DNA from: Caenimonas sedimenti
GTDB lineage: Bacteria > Pseudomonadota > Gammaproteobacteria > Burkholderiales > Burkholderiaceae_C
Direction of reading: 5' to 3'
NCBI RefSeq assembly: GCF_007833165.1
Contig: NZ_VOBQ01000002.1
Span: forward strand, 310,001 to 374,000
Length of the DNA stretch: 64,000 nt
In this document: positions 16,333-24,183 of the stretch, one piece after another
Layout of the letters: each line of letters begins with the position of its first letter
Numbering within the stretch: the first letter of the stretch is position 1
Translations under genes and position numbers: made by a program
Notes under the pieces: model-generated
Told to the model about the DNA's origin: nothing
The model's input: only the letters and a program-made list of their open reading frames with translations
Database searches by the model: none

Positions 16333-17250
16333 TCAATATCTGGGAGGAGCGGACAGTTCCTCGAACAGCGTCTGGTAGATCCGGTAACGGTTGGGCTGGA
16401 TGGCTTGCGGGCCTTCGTCGCGCACCGCATCCAGGACGCCGCAGCCGGGCTCGTGCAAGTGCGTGCAATTGTGGAATTTGCAGTGGTCCGCGTGTTTGCG
16501 CAGATCCGGCATCAGCCCGGCCAGCTGCATCCGGTCGATGTGCTGCAAGCCAAATTCCTGGAAGCCGGGCGAATCGATCAAGGCGGTGCTGCGTTCTTCA
16601 TCCACCCAGTACCAGGTGGTGGCCGTCGTTGTGTGCTTGCCCGAGTTCAGCGCCTGCGAGATCTCGCCGGTCAGCGCGCGCGCCTCCGGCACCAGCAGGT
16701 TGATGAGCGTGCTCTTGCCCGCGCCCGAAGGGCCGAGCACCAGCGTCGTCTTGCCGCGCAAGTGCGTCATGAGATGGTCGTGGTCGACCTCGCCGGACAG
16801 GCGCAGCGACAACGGCAGCACGCCGTAACCCATGGCATGGTAGGGCAGCAGGCGTTGCCAAGCCCTTTCGAACGGCTCCACCAGGTCGCTCTTGTTCAGC
16901 GCGATCAGCGGGCTGATGCCGGCGGCCTCGGCGGCGATCAGCGCGCGGGCCAGTTGCGACTCGGAGAACTCCGGTTCGGCCGCGATCAGCACCAGTACCT
17001 GGTCGAGATTCGCCGCGAACGACTTGGTGCGGATCTCGTCCTGCCGGTAGAAAAGGTTGCGGCGCTCTTCGACGCGTTCGACCACGCCCTCGTCCCCGGA
17101 GACGCGCCAAGTCACGCGGTCGCCCACGACCGTCTCGTTGCGCTTGCCGCGCGCATGGCAGCGCTGCCGCTTGCCATCCGCCGTTTCCACCAGGCAGTGG
17201 CGCCCGTGGCTGGCCACCACCAGGCCGGGGAGGCTGCCGGCGTCAGCCAA
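16333..17250 (-). CDS. rsgA: ribosome small-subunit GTPase RsgA
   Basis: 305 residues. An OB-fold N-domain precedes a circularly permuted GTPase: the G4 motif NKSD (about 119) comes before the G1 P-loop GPSGAGKST (about 173) and G3 DSPGF (about 227). The C-terminal zinc-binding cluster is CKFHNCTHLHEPGC. RsgA checks 30S assembly at the decoding site. The start ATG lies within the 3' end of phhB (8-bp overlap), so the two are coupled. Confidence 0.96.
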   Translation of the reverse strand: MADAGSLPGLVVASHGRHCLVETADGKRQRCHARGKRNETVVGDRVTWRVSGDEGVVERVEERRNLFYRQDEIRTKSFAANLDQVLVLIAAEPEFSESQLARALIAAEAAGISPLIALNKSDLVEPFERAWQRLLPYHAMGYGVLPLSLRLSGEVDHDHLMTHLRGKTTLVLGPSGAGKSTLINLLVPEARALTGEISQALNSGKHTTTATTWYWVDEERSTALIDSPGFQEFGLQHIDRMQLAGLMPDLRKHADHCKFHNCTHLHEPGCGVLDAVRDEGPQAIQPNRYRIYQTLFEELSAPPRY

Positions 17251-17542
17251 CGAGGGCGTCCGCGCGGGCGGCGGCGGTGAAGTCGTTGTCCGACAGGCCC
17301 TGCACGTCGTGGGTGCTGAAGCGAACCACGCACCGGTTGTAGTGCACGGACAAATCGGGGTGGTGGTCCATGCCGTGGGCGATGAAGGCCAGCGCGTTCA
17401 CGAAGGCCATGGTCTTGTAGTAATTGTCGAAGCGGAAGGTTTTCTCGATGGCAACGTCCGCGCCGTCGCCGGTCAACTGCCAGCCGGTCAGCGCGCTCAG
17501 GCGCTGGACGATCTCGGTGGGCTTCAAGGCGCGCACTGTCAC
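17243..17542 (-). CDS. phhB: pterin-4a-carbinolamine dehydratase
   Basis: 99 residues, the family length. The active-site signature is intact: AHGMDHHPDLSVHYNRCVV and STHDVQGLSDNDF. It regenerates dihydrobiopterin after aromatic amino-acid hydroxylation, and some homologues serve other pterin steps. No phenylalanine hydroxylase is in the window. Its start overlaps the end of the M48 peptidase gene by 4 bp. Confidence 0.95.
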   Translation of the reverse strand: MTVRALKPTEIVQRLSALTGWQLTGDGADVAIEKTFRFDNYYKTMAFVNALAFIAHGMDHHPDLSVHYNRCVVRFSTHDVQGLSDNDFTAAARADALVG

Positions 17543-18807
17543 GCCGGCACTCCCGGGCTGAGCCGTGCCAACCGTTCAGACGCCGGCGGATGCGAATAGT
17601 AGAACTTGACGAAGACCGGGTCGGGCGTGAGCGTGGACGCGTTGTCTTCATACAGCTTCAGCAGCGCGGTTCCCAGGTCCTGGCCATTGGTCTGGCTCGC
17701 CGCGAACGCATCGGCCTCGAACTCGTGGCGACGCGAGAGCTGCGCCATCAGCGGCGAGATGAAGAAGCTGAAGACCGGCACCGCCAGCAGGAAGAGCATC
17801 AAGGCCAGCGCGTCGTTCGGCCCCGTCATGTTCGGCCGCACGCCCAGCCCTGTGTAGAACCAGGGTTGCGCCGCCAGCCAGCCGAGCAGCGCGAAGCCCG
17901 CGAAGCTGAAAGCGAAGAGCACGGCGATCATCTTGACCAGGTGGCGATGCTTGAAGTGTCCCAGTTCGTGGGCCAGCACGGCGTCGACCTCGTCCGCGGA
18001 GAGCTTCTTCAGCAGGGTGTCGAAGAACACCACGCGCTTGGCCGCGCCGAAGCCGGTGAAGTAGGCGTTGGCATGCGCGCTGCGCTTGCTGCCGTCCATG
18101 ACGAACAGCCCCTTGGCGCGGAAGCCGCAGCGCTGCATCAGCGCCGTGATCCGGGACTTGAGCGTTTCATCTTCGAGCGGCTCGAACTTGTTGAACATCG
18201 GCGCGATGACCATGGGGTAGACCACCATGGCCAGCAGGTTCACGCCCATCCAGAAGGCCCAGGCCCACACCCACCAATTGGCGCCGGCCGCGCCCATGAG
18301 CCAGAGGATGGTCGCCGCGATCGGCAGGCCGATGGCGATGCCGATGGCGGTGGACTTTGCGAAATCGCTGAGCCACAGCTTCCAGGTCATCTTGTTGAAA
18401 CCGAAGCGTTCCTCGATCACGAAGGTCTGGTACAGCGAGAAGGGCAGGCCCAGCAGCCCGCCGATGGCGATGAAAGCGCCCAGCAGCGCGAGCTGCTGCA
18501 CCATGCCCGGACCCAGCCATGCCATCAACGCCTGATTGAGCGCGTCGAGACCGCCCAGCAGTGTCCAGCCGAGCAGCACGGCGGTGCTGAATGCAGTCTC
18601 CAGCAAGCCGAAGCGGCCCTTGGCCACGGTGTAGTCGGCGGCTTTCTGGTGCGCGGCGAGGGAGATCTTTTCGGCGAAAGCCGGGGGCACAGCCGCGCGA
18701 TGCGAAGCCACGTGCCGCACCTGGCGCGTGGCCAGCCAGAATTTCACCACCAGGCTCGCCAGCAGGAATACGGCGAACGCGAAGGTCAGCAGAGAGGAAG
18801 CGGACAT
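17539..18807 (-). CDS. M48 family metallopeptidase, Ste24/CAAX protease-like
   Basis: 422 residues with about seven membrane helices. The zinc site is HELGH (about residue 282) with the downstream glutamate in HEFEADAFA; DGSKRSAHANAYFTGFG is the Ste24 signature. Unlike HtpX it has the long N-terminal multi-helix region of CAAX prenyl protease 1 homologues, which in bacteria are thought to degrade membrane proteins. It begins a minus-strand run with phhB and rsgA and is divergent from orn. Confidence 0.94.
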   Translation of the reverse strand: MSASSLLTFAFAVFLLASLVVKFWLATRQVRHVASHRAAVPPAFAEKISLAAHQKAADYTVAKGRFGLLETAFSTAVLLGWTLLGGLDALNQALMAWLGPGMVQQLALLGAFIAIGGLLGLPFSLYQTFVIEERFGFNKMTWKLWLSDFAKSTAIGIAIGLPIAATILWLMGAAGANWWVWAWAFWMGVNLLAMVVYPMVIAPMFNKFEPLEDETLKSRITALMQRCGFRAKGLFVMDGSKRSAHANAYFTGFGAAKRVVFFDTLLKKLSADEVDAVLAHELGHFKHRHLVKMIAVLFAFSFAGFALLGWLAAQPWFYTGLGVRPNMTGPNDALALMLFLLAVPVFSFFISPLMAQLSRRHEFEADAFAASQTNGQDLGTALLKLYEDNASTLTPDPVFVKFYYSHPPASERLARLSPGVPA

Positions 18808-18842
18808 TCCTCCGATGTTAGGCCATCAGCGACAATTCCCAG

Positions 18843-19427
18843 ATGGAAGAACCGATTGTTCAAGCAACCGCGGCCGTGCTGGCCCGCAATGACCAGAACC
18901 TGGTGTGGATCGACTGCGAGATGACGGGCCTGGAACCGGAGCGCGACCGGCTCATCGAGATCGCCGTGATCGTCACCGGCCCCAATCTGGAGCCCCGCAT
19001 CGAGGGCCCGGTGCTGGCCATCCACCAGAGCGACGCCCAACTGGCCCTGATGGACGCCTGGAACACGGGCACCCACGGCAAGAGCGGGCTCACCGACAAG
19101 GTGCGGGCGTCCACGATCACCGAAGCCCAGGCCGAAGAGCAGATCCTGGAGTTCATGGCCAAGTACGTTCCGAAGCAGGCCAGCCCGATGTGCGGCAACA
19201 GCATCGGCCAGGACCGCCGCTTCCTGGTCAAGTACATGCCGAAGCTGGAAAGCTACTTCCACTACCGCAACCTCGACGTGAGCACGCTCAAGGAGTTGGC
19301 CAAGCGCTGGCGCCCCGAAGTGCATGCGAATTTCAAGAAGCGGCAGCTGCACACCGCGCTGGCCGACGTGCACGAGTCCATCGACGAGCTCGTGCATTAC
19401 CGCGAGCACTTCCTGAGGCTCGCCTGA
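18843..19427 (+). CDS. orn: oligoribonuclease
   Basis: 194 residues (E. coli Orn: 181). This DEDDh 3'-5' exonuclease degrades 2-5-mer RNAs, including pGpG from c-di-GMP turnover. Exo I is [24 protein letters not shown], Exo II is [12 protein letters not shown], and Exo III with the catalytic histidine is [14 protein letters not shown]. The C-terminal end YREHFL is typical. It is divergent from the M48 protease gene (35 bp between the starts). Confidence 0.97.
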   Translation: MEEPIVQATAAVLARNDQNLVWIDCEMTGLEPERDRLIEIAVIVTGPNLEPRIEGPVLAIHQSDAQLALMDAWNTGTHGKSGLTDKVRASTITEAQAEEQILEFMAKYVPKQASPMCGNSIGQDRRFLVKYMPKLESYFHYRNLDVSTLKELAKRWRPEVHANFKKRQLHTALADVHESIDELVHYREHFLRLA

Positions 19428-19458
19428 CAGCCGGTGGGCAGGGTTTACCCAAACATGC

Positions 19459-19498
19459 CATAATCGTGGGCTTGCTGCGGAACTGACCGCAGCTTTTT
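19459..19498 (+). promoter_or_regulatory. promoter -10 plus leader hairpin with T-run upstream of the DEAD-box gene
   Basis: CATAATC (-10 at 19459-19464) is followed by GTGGGCTT, as at the rpsP and rplS promoters. Immediately after, GCTGCGG (19474-19480) pairs with CCGCAGC (19487-19493) and TTTTT follows. This is an intrinsic-terminator shape within the first 30 transcribed bases, either an attenuator or the terminator of orn placed over the promoter. Confidence 0.5.
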
Positions 19499-19580
19499 CG
19501 CGCATCGCCTTCTCGCACTGGCCCACAGATATCGGGCCGCGGGCCAAGGATTCGAAAGAGTCCGGCCTGTCCTGTCGTTG

Positions 19581-19606
19581 GAATGGTTGATGTTCAACAA
19601 CCATTC
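19581..19606 (+). promoter_or_regulatory. second leader hairpin before the DEAD-box gene
   Basis: GAATGGTTG (19581-19589) pairs perfectly with CAACCATTC (19598-19606). It lies 45 bases before the start codon in a leader of about 180 nt and could affect translation, for example with temperature. Confidence 0.45.
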
Positions 19607-19650
19607 GAATGACGGCGTTCCCGCCCTGGGCGCGCCGCGTGGACCTACTC

Positions 19651-21171
19651 ATGACTGAAGAAATCACCCTCCCGACGGCGGAGACGACCAACGGCTTCGC
19701 CGCGCTCGGCCTCGACCCCCAACTGCTGGCCGCCGTGGCCGACCTGGGCTACACGCAACCCATGCCCGTGCAGACGCAGTGCATCAGCCTGGCCATGGCC
19801 CAGGCCGAGAGCGCCGGCCAGGCCGCCTTCAACGACCTGATGGTCTCCAGCCAGACGGGCAGCGGCAAGACCGCGGCCTTCCTGCTGCCGGTGCTGCACA
19901 CGCTGCTGAAGCAGCAAGCCGAAGCCGAGGCCGCCGAAGAACAAGCCTATGCCGACGCCGTGGCCCGCGGTGAAGCGCCCGCCAAGCGCGCCCGCCGCAA
20001 CCCGGTCAACACGCGCCACTTCAAGCCCGCCGAACCCGGCGCGCTGGTGCTGTGCCCCACGCGCGAACTCGCGCAGCAGGTGGCGCACGACGCCATCGGC
20101 CTGGTGCAGCATTGCAAGGGCCTGCGCATCGCCAACGTGGTGGGCGGCATGCCGTACCAGATGCAGCTCGCGCGCCTGCAGAACGCCGACCTCGTCGTCG
20201 CGACGCCGGGCCGCCTCCTGGACCTGCAACGCTCGGGCCAGATCAAGCTGGACAAGGTGCAGTTCCTCGTCGTGGACGAAGCCGACCGCATGCTGGACCT
20301 CGGCTTCGCCGACGACCTGGCCGAGGTGCACAACCTCACGGCGCAACGCCGCCAGACCATGATGTTCAGCGCCACCTTCGCGCCGCGCGTCCAGCAGCTC
20401 GCTGGCCGCGTGATGCGCAAGCCGCGCCACATCCAGGTCGATTCGCCGCAAGAGAAGCACGCCAACATCAAGCAGGTGCTGTTCTGGGCCGACAACCCCC
20501 AGCACAAGCGCATGCTGCTCGACCACTGGCTGCGTGACGCCGGCATCGACCAGGCGATCGTGTTCGCCAGCACCCAGATCGAGTGCGACGGCCTCGCCAC
20601 CGACCTGCAGCAGAGCGGCTTCGCGGCCGTGGCGCTGCACGGCGCGCTGCCGCAGGCGCTGCGCAATCGCCGCCTGATGGCGCTGCGCCAGGGCCAGGTG
20701 CAGATCCTGGTGGCCACCGACGTCGCCGCCCGCGGCATCGACGTGCCCACGATCACGCACGTGTTCAACTTCGGCCTGCCGATGAAGAGCGAGGACTACA
20801 CGCACCGCATCGGCCGCACCGGCCGTGCTGGCCGCGACGGCCTGGCCGTCACGTTCGCCGAGTTCCGCGACCGCCGCAAGATCGGCGACATCGAGGCGTA
20901 CAGCAAGCAGCGCTTCAACGCCGAAGTGATCCCCGGCCTGGAGCCGAAGCAGCGGCCCGCGCCGCCGGCCCGCACCGGCTTCGCCGGCAAGCCGCGCCAC
21001 GGTGGCGGCGGCCGCCCGGGCGACCGTGGTGGCTTCGGTGGCGACCGCGGCGGTTTCGGCGGCGAGCGCAATGCCGGTTTCGGCGAGCGCAGCCCCGGCT
21101 ACGGCAAGCACACCGGCTTCGGTTCGAAGTCGCGTGATGGCGGCGCTCGGCGCCCGCGTCCGGCGAACTGA
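19651..21171 (+). CDS. DEAD-box ATP-dependent RNA helicase, RhlE-like
   Basis: 506 residues. The helicase motifs occur in order: Q motif (YTQPMPVQTQC), I (SSQTGSGKT), Ia (PTRELAQQ), Ib (TPGRLLDL), II (VDEADRML), III (FSATFAP), IVa (IVFASTQ), V (ATDVAARGID) and VI (HRIGRTGRAG). An insert rich in Glu/Ala (about 90-130) sits between motifs I and Ia. The tail is Gly/Arg-rich (GGFGGDRGGFGGERN), an RNA-binding RGG-like region. The ATG at 19651 is preferred to one at 19609. The long leader suggests post-transcriptional control. Confidence 0.94.
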   Translation: MTEEITLPTAETTNGFAALGLDPQLLAAVADLGYTQPMPVQTQCISLAMAQAESAGQAAFNDLMVSSQTGSGKTAAFLLPVLHTLLKQQAEAEAAEEQAYADAVARGEAPAKRARRNPVNTRHFKPAEPGALVLCPTRELAQQVAHDAIGLVQHCKGLRIANVVGGMPYQMQLARLQNADLVVATPGRLLDLQRSGQIKLDKVQFLVVDEADRMLDLGFADDLAEVHNLTAQRRQTMMFSATFAPRVQQLAGRVMRKPRHIQVDSPQEKHANIKQVLFWADNPQHKRMLLDHWLRDAGIDQAIVFASTQIECDGLATDLQQSGFAAVALHGALPQALRNRRLMALRQGQVQILVATDVAARGIDVPTITHVFNFGLPMKSEDYTHRIGRTGRAGRDGLAVTFAEFRDRRKIGDIEAYSKQRFNAEVIPGLEPKQRPAPPARTGFAGKPRHGGGGRPGDRGGFGGDRGGFGGERNAGFGERSPGYGKHTGFGSKSRDGGARRPRPAN

Positions 21172-21182
21172 CACGCAAGCAC

Positions 21183-21293
21183 TAGCTGGGGTTCGGCTTC
21201 GCGCTCACCCCAGCCTACGAAAAGCCGCCTTCGGGCGGTTTTTGTGCGTCTGGGACGTAGGCTGGCGGTGAGCCCGCAGGCGAACCCCAGCTT
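21183..21293. repeat. 37-38-bp inverted repeat flanking the helicase terminator
   Basis: The arm at 21183-21219 is the imperfect reverse complement of 21256-21293 (GTAGGCTGG.GGTGAGC...GAACCCCAGC type). Each arm is itself a hairpin (GCTGGGG..CCCCAGC). Similar sequences are dispersed in related genomes as REP-like elements; that statement is from memory of the group, not measured here. Confidence 0.6.
21220..21243. terminator. rho-independent terminator, bidirectional
   Basis: AAAAGCCGCC-TTCG-GGCGGTTTTT: a strong G-C stem with a UUCG loop, a T-run on the plus strand and A-run pairing. It can end the helicase transcript and, in the other direction, the ABC transporter transcript. Confidence 0.88.
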
Positions 21294-21300
21294 GCGATCC

Positions 21301-23064
21301 TCAATCCATGAATTGCAACGCCGCCAGCCGCGCATAGACGCCGCCCGCGGCCATCAGCTCGTCGTGGCGTCCCTGTTCGACGATGCGGCCATGGTCCAGC
21401 ACCACGATGCGATCCGCCTGCTGCACCGTCGCCAGCCGGTGCGCGATCACCAGCGTGGTCCGCCCGCGCATCGCGGACTCCAGCGCCGCCTGCACCATCC
21501 GCTCGCTTTCGGCGTCCAGGGCGCTGGTCGCTTCGTCCAGCAGCAACAGGGGCGGGTTCTTCAGCATGGCTCGCGCGATGGCAATGCGCTGGCGCTGGCC
21601 GCCCGAGAGCCGCACGCCGCGTTCGCCGAGGAAGGTGTCATAGCCTTCGGGCAACGCGCGCAGGAAATCGTCGGCGAAGGCGCCGCGCGCGGCGGCCATC
21701 ACTTCGTCATCGCTGGCACCGGGCCGGCCATAGCGGATGTTGTCCATCGCCGAGGCCGAGAAGATCACCGCTTCCTGCGGCACCAGCCCGATGCGCCCAC
21801 GCAGGTCACCCAGGGCCCAGGTGTTCGTGGGCACTCCATCGAGGGTGATGCCGCCCGCGCCGGGATCGTAGAAGCGCAAGAGCAGCTGGAACACCGTCGT
21901 CTTGCCGGCGCCGCTGGGTCCCACGAGAGCCACCGTTTCGCCCGCCTGGATCGCCAGGTCGAACTCGGCCAGCGCAGGCGTCGCCGGACGCGACGGGTAG
22001 TGGAAGCGCACGCCGGAGAACACCACGGTGCTTCCTTCGCCCACCGGCGGTGCCACGACGGGCTGCGCGGGCGAAGTCACGGGCGAGCGCGCGGCGAGCA
22101 GTTCCATCAGCCGTTCCGTCGCGCCGGCGGCGCGCAGCAGGTCGCCGTAGACCTCGCCCAGCACGGCCACCGCGCCGGCGAAGATCGCCACATACAGGGC
22201 GGCCTGCCCGAGTTCCCCTGCGGTCATGCGACCGCCCAGCACCGCCTGCGTGCCCTGGTACAGCCCCCACAGCATCAGCCCCGCGTTGGCGATGATGACG
22301 AAAGCCACCAGGGCGGCCCGGGCGCGCGTGCGCCGGATGCCGGTCTGGAAAGCGTTCTCGGTCGCGTTGTCGAAGCGCGCCGCCTCGCGCCCTTCGGCGG
22401 CGTAGCTTTGCACCACGGGAATCGCATTCAGCACCTCCGCGGCGATCGCGCTCGAGTCCGCCACCCGGTCCTGGCTGGCGCGTGAGAGGCGCCGCACGCG
22501 CCGGCCGAACCACATCGCAGGCAGCACCACCAGCAGGACCACCAGCAGGACCTGCGTCATCACGTACGGGTGCGTGAACACCAGCATGCCCAGGGCCCCC
22601 AGGCCCATCACGAGGTTGCGCAGGCCGAGCGAGAAAGACGAACCGACCACGGTCTGCACCAGCGTCGTGTCGGTGGTCAGGCGGGAGAGCACTTCGCCGG
22701 TCTGCGTGGTCTCGAAGAATTCCGGGCTCTGTTGCAGCACGTGCGCATAGACCGCATTGCGCAGGTCCGCCGTCACGCGTTCGCCCAGCCAGCTGACCAT
22801 GTAGAAGCGCGCGGCACTGAACAGGCCCAGCGCGACGGCGACGCCGAACAGGGCCAGGAAGTACTCGCGCACCGCCAGCAGCCGTTCTCCCGGCTGCGCG
22901 CCCAGCCCACCGTCGACCAGGCCGCGCACGGCGATGGGGAAGGCCAGCGTTGCCACCGCGGCGAGCAGCAGGAACAGGCAGGCGGCGGCGATGCGCCCGC
23001 GATAGGGCACGAGAAAGGGCAGCAGGCCCGAGATGGACTTGGGCGATGGCGGCGGGGCAGGCAT
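21301..23064 (-). CDS. ABC exporter, fused permease-ATPase (MsbA-like half transporter)
   Basis: 587 residues from the ATG at 23064; a GTG six codons upstream is possible. An N-terminal six-helix membrane domain (about 20-310) contains the exporter segment EFFETTQTGEVLSRLTTDT. The nucleotide-binding domain has Walker A GPSGAGKTT, signature LSGGQRQRIAIARA, Walker B LLLLDEATSALDAES and the H-loop IAHRL. It resembles lipid/multidrug exporters of the MsbA/ABCB type; the substrate is unknown. Transcribed alone, downstream of the AttH-like gene on the same strand. Confidence 0.93.
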   Translation of the reverse strand: MPAPPPSPKSISGLLPFLVPYRGRIAAACLFLLLAAVATLAFPIAVRGLVDGGLGAQPGERLLAVREYFLALFGVAVALGLFSAARFYMVSWLGERVTADLRNAVYAHVLQQSPEFFETTQTGEVLSRLTTDTTLVQTVVGSSFSLGLRNLVMGLGALGMLVFTHPYVMTQVLLVVLLVVLPAMWFGRRVRRLSRASQDRVADSSAIAAEVLNAIPVVQSYAAEGREAARFDNATENAFQTGIRRTRARAALVAFVIIANAGLMLWGLYQGTQAVLGGRMTAGELGQAALYVAIFAGAVAVLGEVYGDLLRAAGATERLMELLAARSPVTSPAQPVVAPPVGEGSTVVFSGVRFHYPSRPATPALAEFDLAIQAGETVALVGPSGAGKTTVFQLLLRFYDPGAGGITLDGVPTNTWALGDLRGRIGLVPQEAVIFSASAMDNIRYGRPGASDDEVMAAARGAFADDFLRALPEGYDTFLGERGVRLSGGQRQRIAIARAMLKNPPLLLLDEATSALDAESERMVQAALESAMRGRTTLVIAHRLATVQQADRIVVLDHGRIVEQGRHDELMAAGGVYARLAALQFMD

Positions 23065-23121
23065 GCGACGCAGTGTAGTCACGCTGTTCGCGAGAAGAAC
23101 TGAGCCAGCGCAAGCCCCGGC

Positions 23122-24183
23122 TCAAATGCGCAGGCGCTGCGCGTAGCCGGTCATCTCGAGGTAGCCGCGTCCCACCGGCCGTCCGTTGCTGTCGATGAGG
23201 TCGGCCAGGCCTTCCCAATAGATGGCGCCGGTCGACGCGCGGCTGTCCAGTTCCTGGTTGTCGATCACGGCGCGCACCGTGTAGAAGTCGGCGGGGGTGC
23301 GCACGATCCATTCCACCGGATAGGTGGCGCCCGACAGCGGGCTGGTCCAGCGCCGTTGCGCCTTGAACTCGGTCTCGCCCTGGCTCGCGATGTAGAGGTC
23401 GCCCTTGGCGCTGCGGAATGAGCCGCCGTCCCACAGCCCGGTCCCGTCCTTGCGCCGCAGCCGGAAGGCGGTCAGCGCGCTGCCGTCGTCCAGGTTCATG
23501 CCGATCCAGTCCCAGCCCACGGCCTCGGGGTGCATCAGCGCCTCGCTCCACTCGTGGTCCAGCCAGGCACGCCCCGTGGCTGCGACTTCGCTTCCTTGCA
23601 GGCGGATGCGGGCCCGCGCCGCCAGTTGCGGCAGGCTGTAGTAGTAGCTCGCCTGTTCCGGCTGCGGGCCCTTGCGGGACAGGCCGCTGCGTCCCTGCAG
23701 CAGTACGGGCTGCGTCGGTGTGCAGTCGACTTCGATGCGGAAACCGGCCGCCGGCAGGCTCGCGTGCCAGGTGTCGCCCCTGCGCTCCAGCGACCAGTCG
23801 CGCAGGCGCAGCACGGCGTCGTCGAGCGCGGCCTCCGCGATGCTGAAGCCCTGGCGCGCGATCCGCTGGTCGTGCCAGAGCTTGCGCCCCTGCACGTCGG
23901 TGAGCGCGGCATGCGCGAACAGCAGCTGTTTCGCGGCGAAGGCGGAGCCCAGGTCCTTGGTGGCGTCGACGCGCGAGCGGAAGAAGGTCACCTGGAAGCC
24001 GAAGCGGCGCTCGCCCGCGGAGGCATGCCCCGTGATGTACCACCACTCGGTGCGCAGCTCGGGGTGGGCGCCGTGGTCGCGCGGGAAGGCGAGGCGCCGC
24101 TCCGGCAGTGCCGCGGCTTCGCCGTTCCACAACAGGGCCGGGAGGGCGCCCAGGGCGCCGATGAACGGGCGCCGCGCGATCAC
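23122..24183 (-). CDS. AttH/CrtC-like lipocalin-domain protein, exported
   Basis: 353 residues. The GTG start (24183-24181) overlaps the TGA of the upstream permease (GTGA) and opens an export signal (IARRPFIGALGALPALLW, Tat-like RR). The family signature is seen in HPELRTEWWYITGHA, FGFQVTFFR, WLDHEWS and GWDWIGMNLDDG. Proteins of this family (once called carotenoid 1,2-hydratases) are commonly encoded with an FtsX-like permease and an ABC ATPase, as here. They are thought to be envelope proteins; carotenoid chemistry is not implied. Confidence 0.9.
   Translation of the reverse strand: MIARRPFIGALGALPALLWNGEAAALPERRLAFPRDHGAHPELRTEWWYITGHASAGERRFGFQVTFFRSRVDATKDLGSAFAAKQLLFAHAALTDVQGRKLWHDQRIARQGFSIAEAALDDAVLRLRDWSLERRGDTWHASLPAAGFRIEVDCTPTQPVLLQGRSGLSRKGPQPEQASYYYSLPQLAARARIRLQGSEVAATGRAWLDHEWSEALMHPEAVGWDWIGMNLDDGSALTAFRLRRKDGTGLWDGGSFRSAKGDLYIASQGETEFKAQRRWTSPLSGATYPVEWIVRTPADFYTVRAVIDNQELDSRASTGAIYWEGLADLIDSNGRPVGRGYLEMTGYAQRLRI

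Noticed and set aside
23122-24183. Carotenoid 1,2-hydratase (CrtC) function for the lipocalin-like protein
   Set aside because: No carotenoid genes are present and the ABC/FtsX context matches the AttH-like group.
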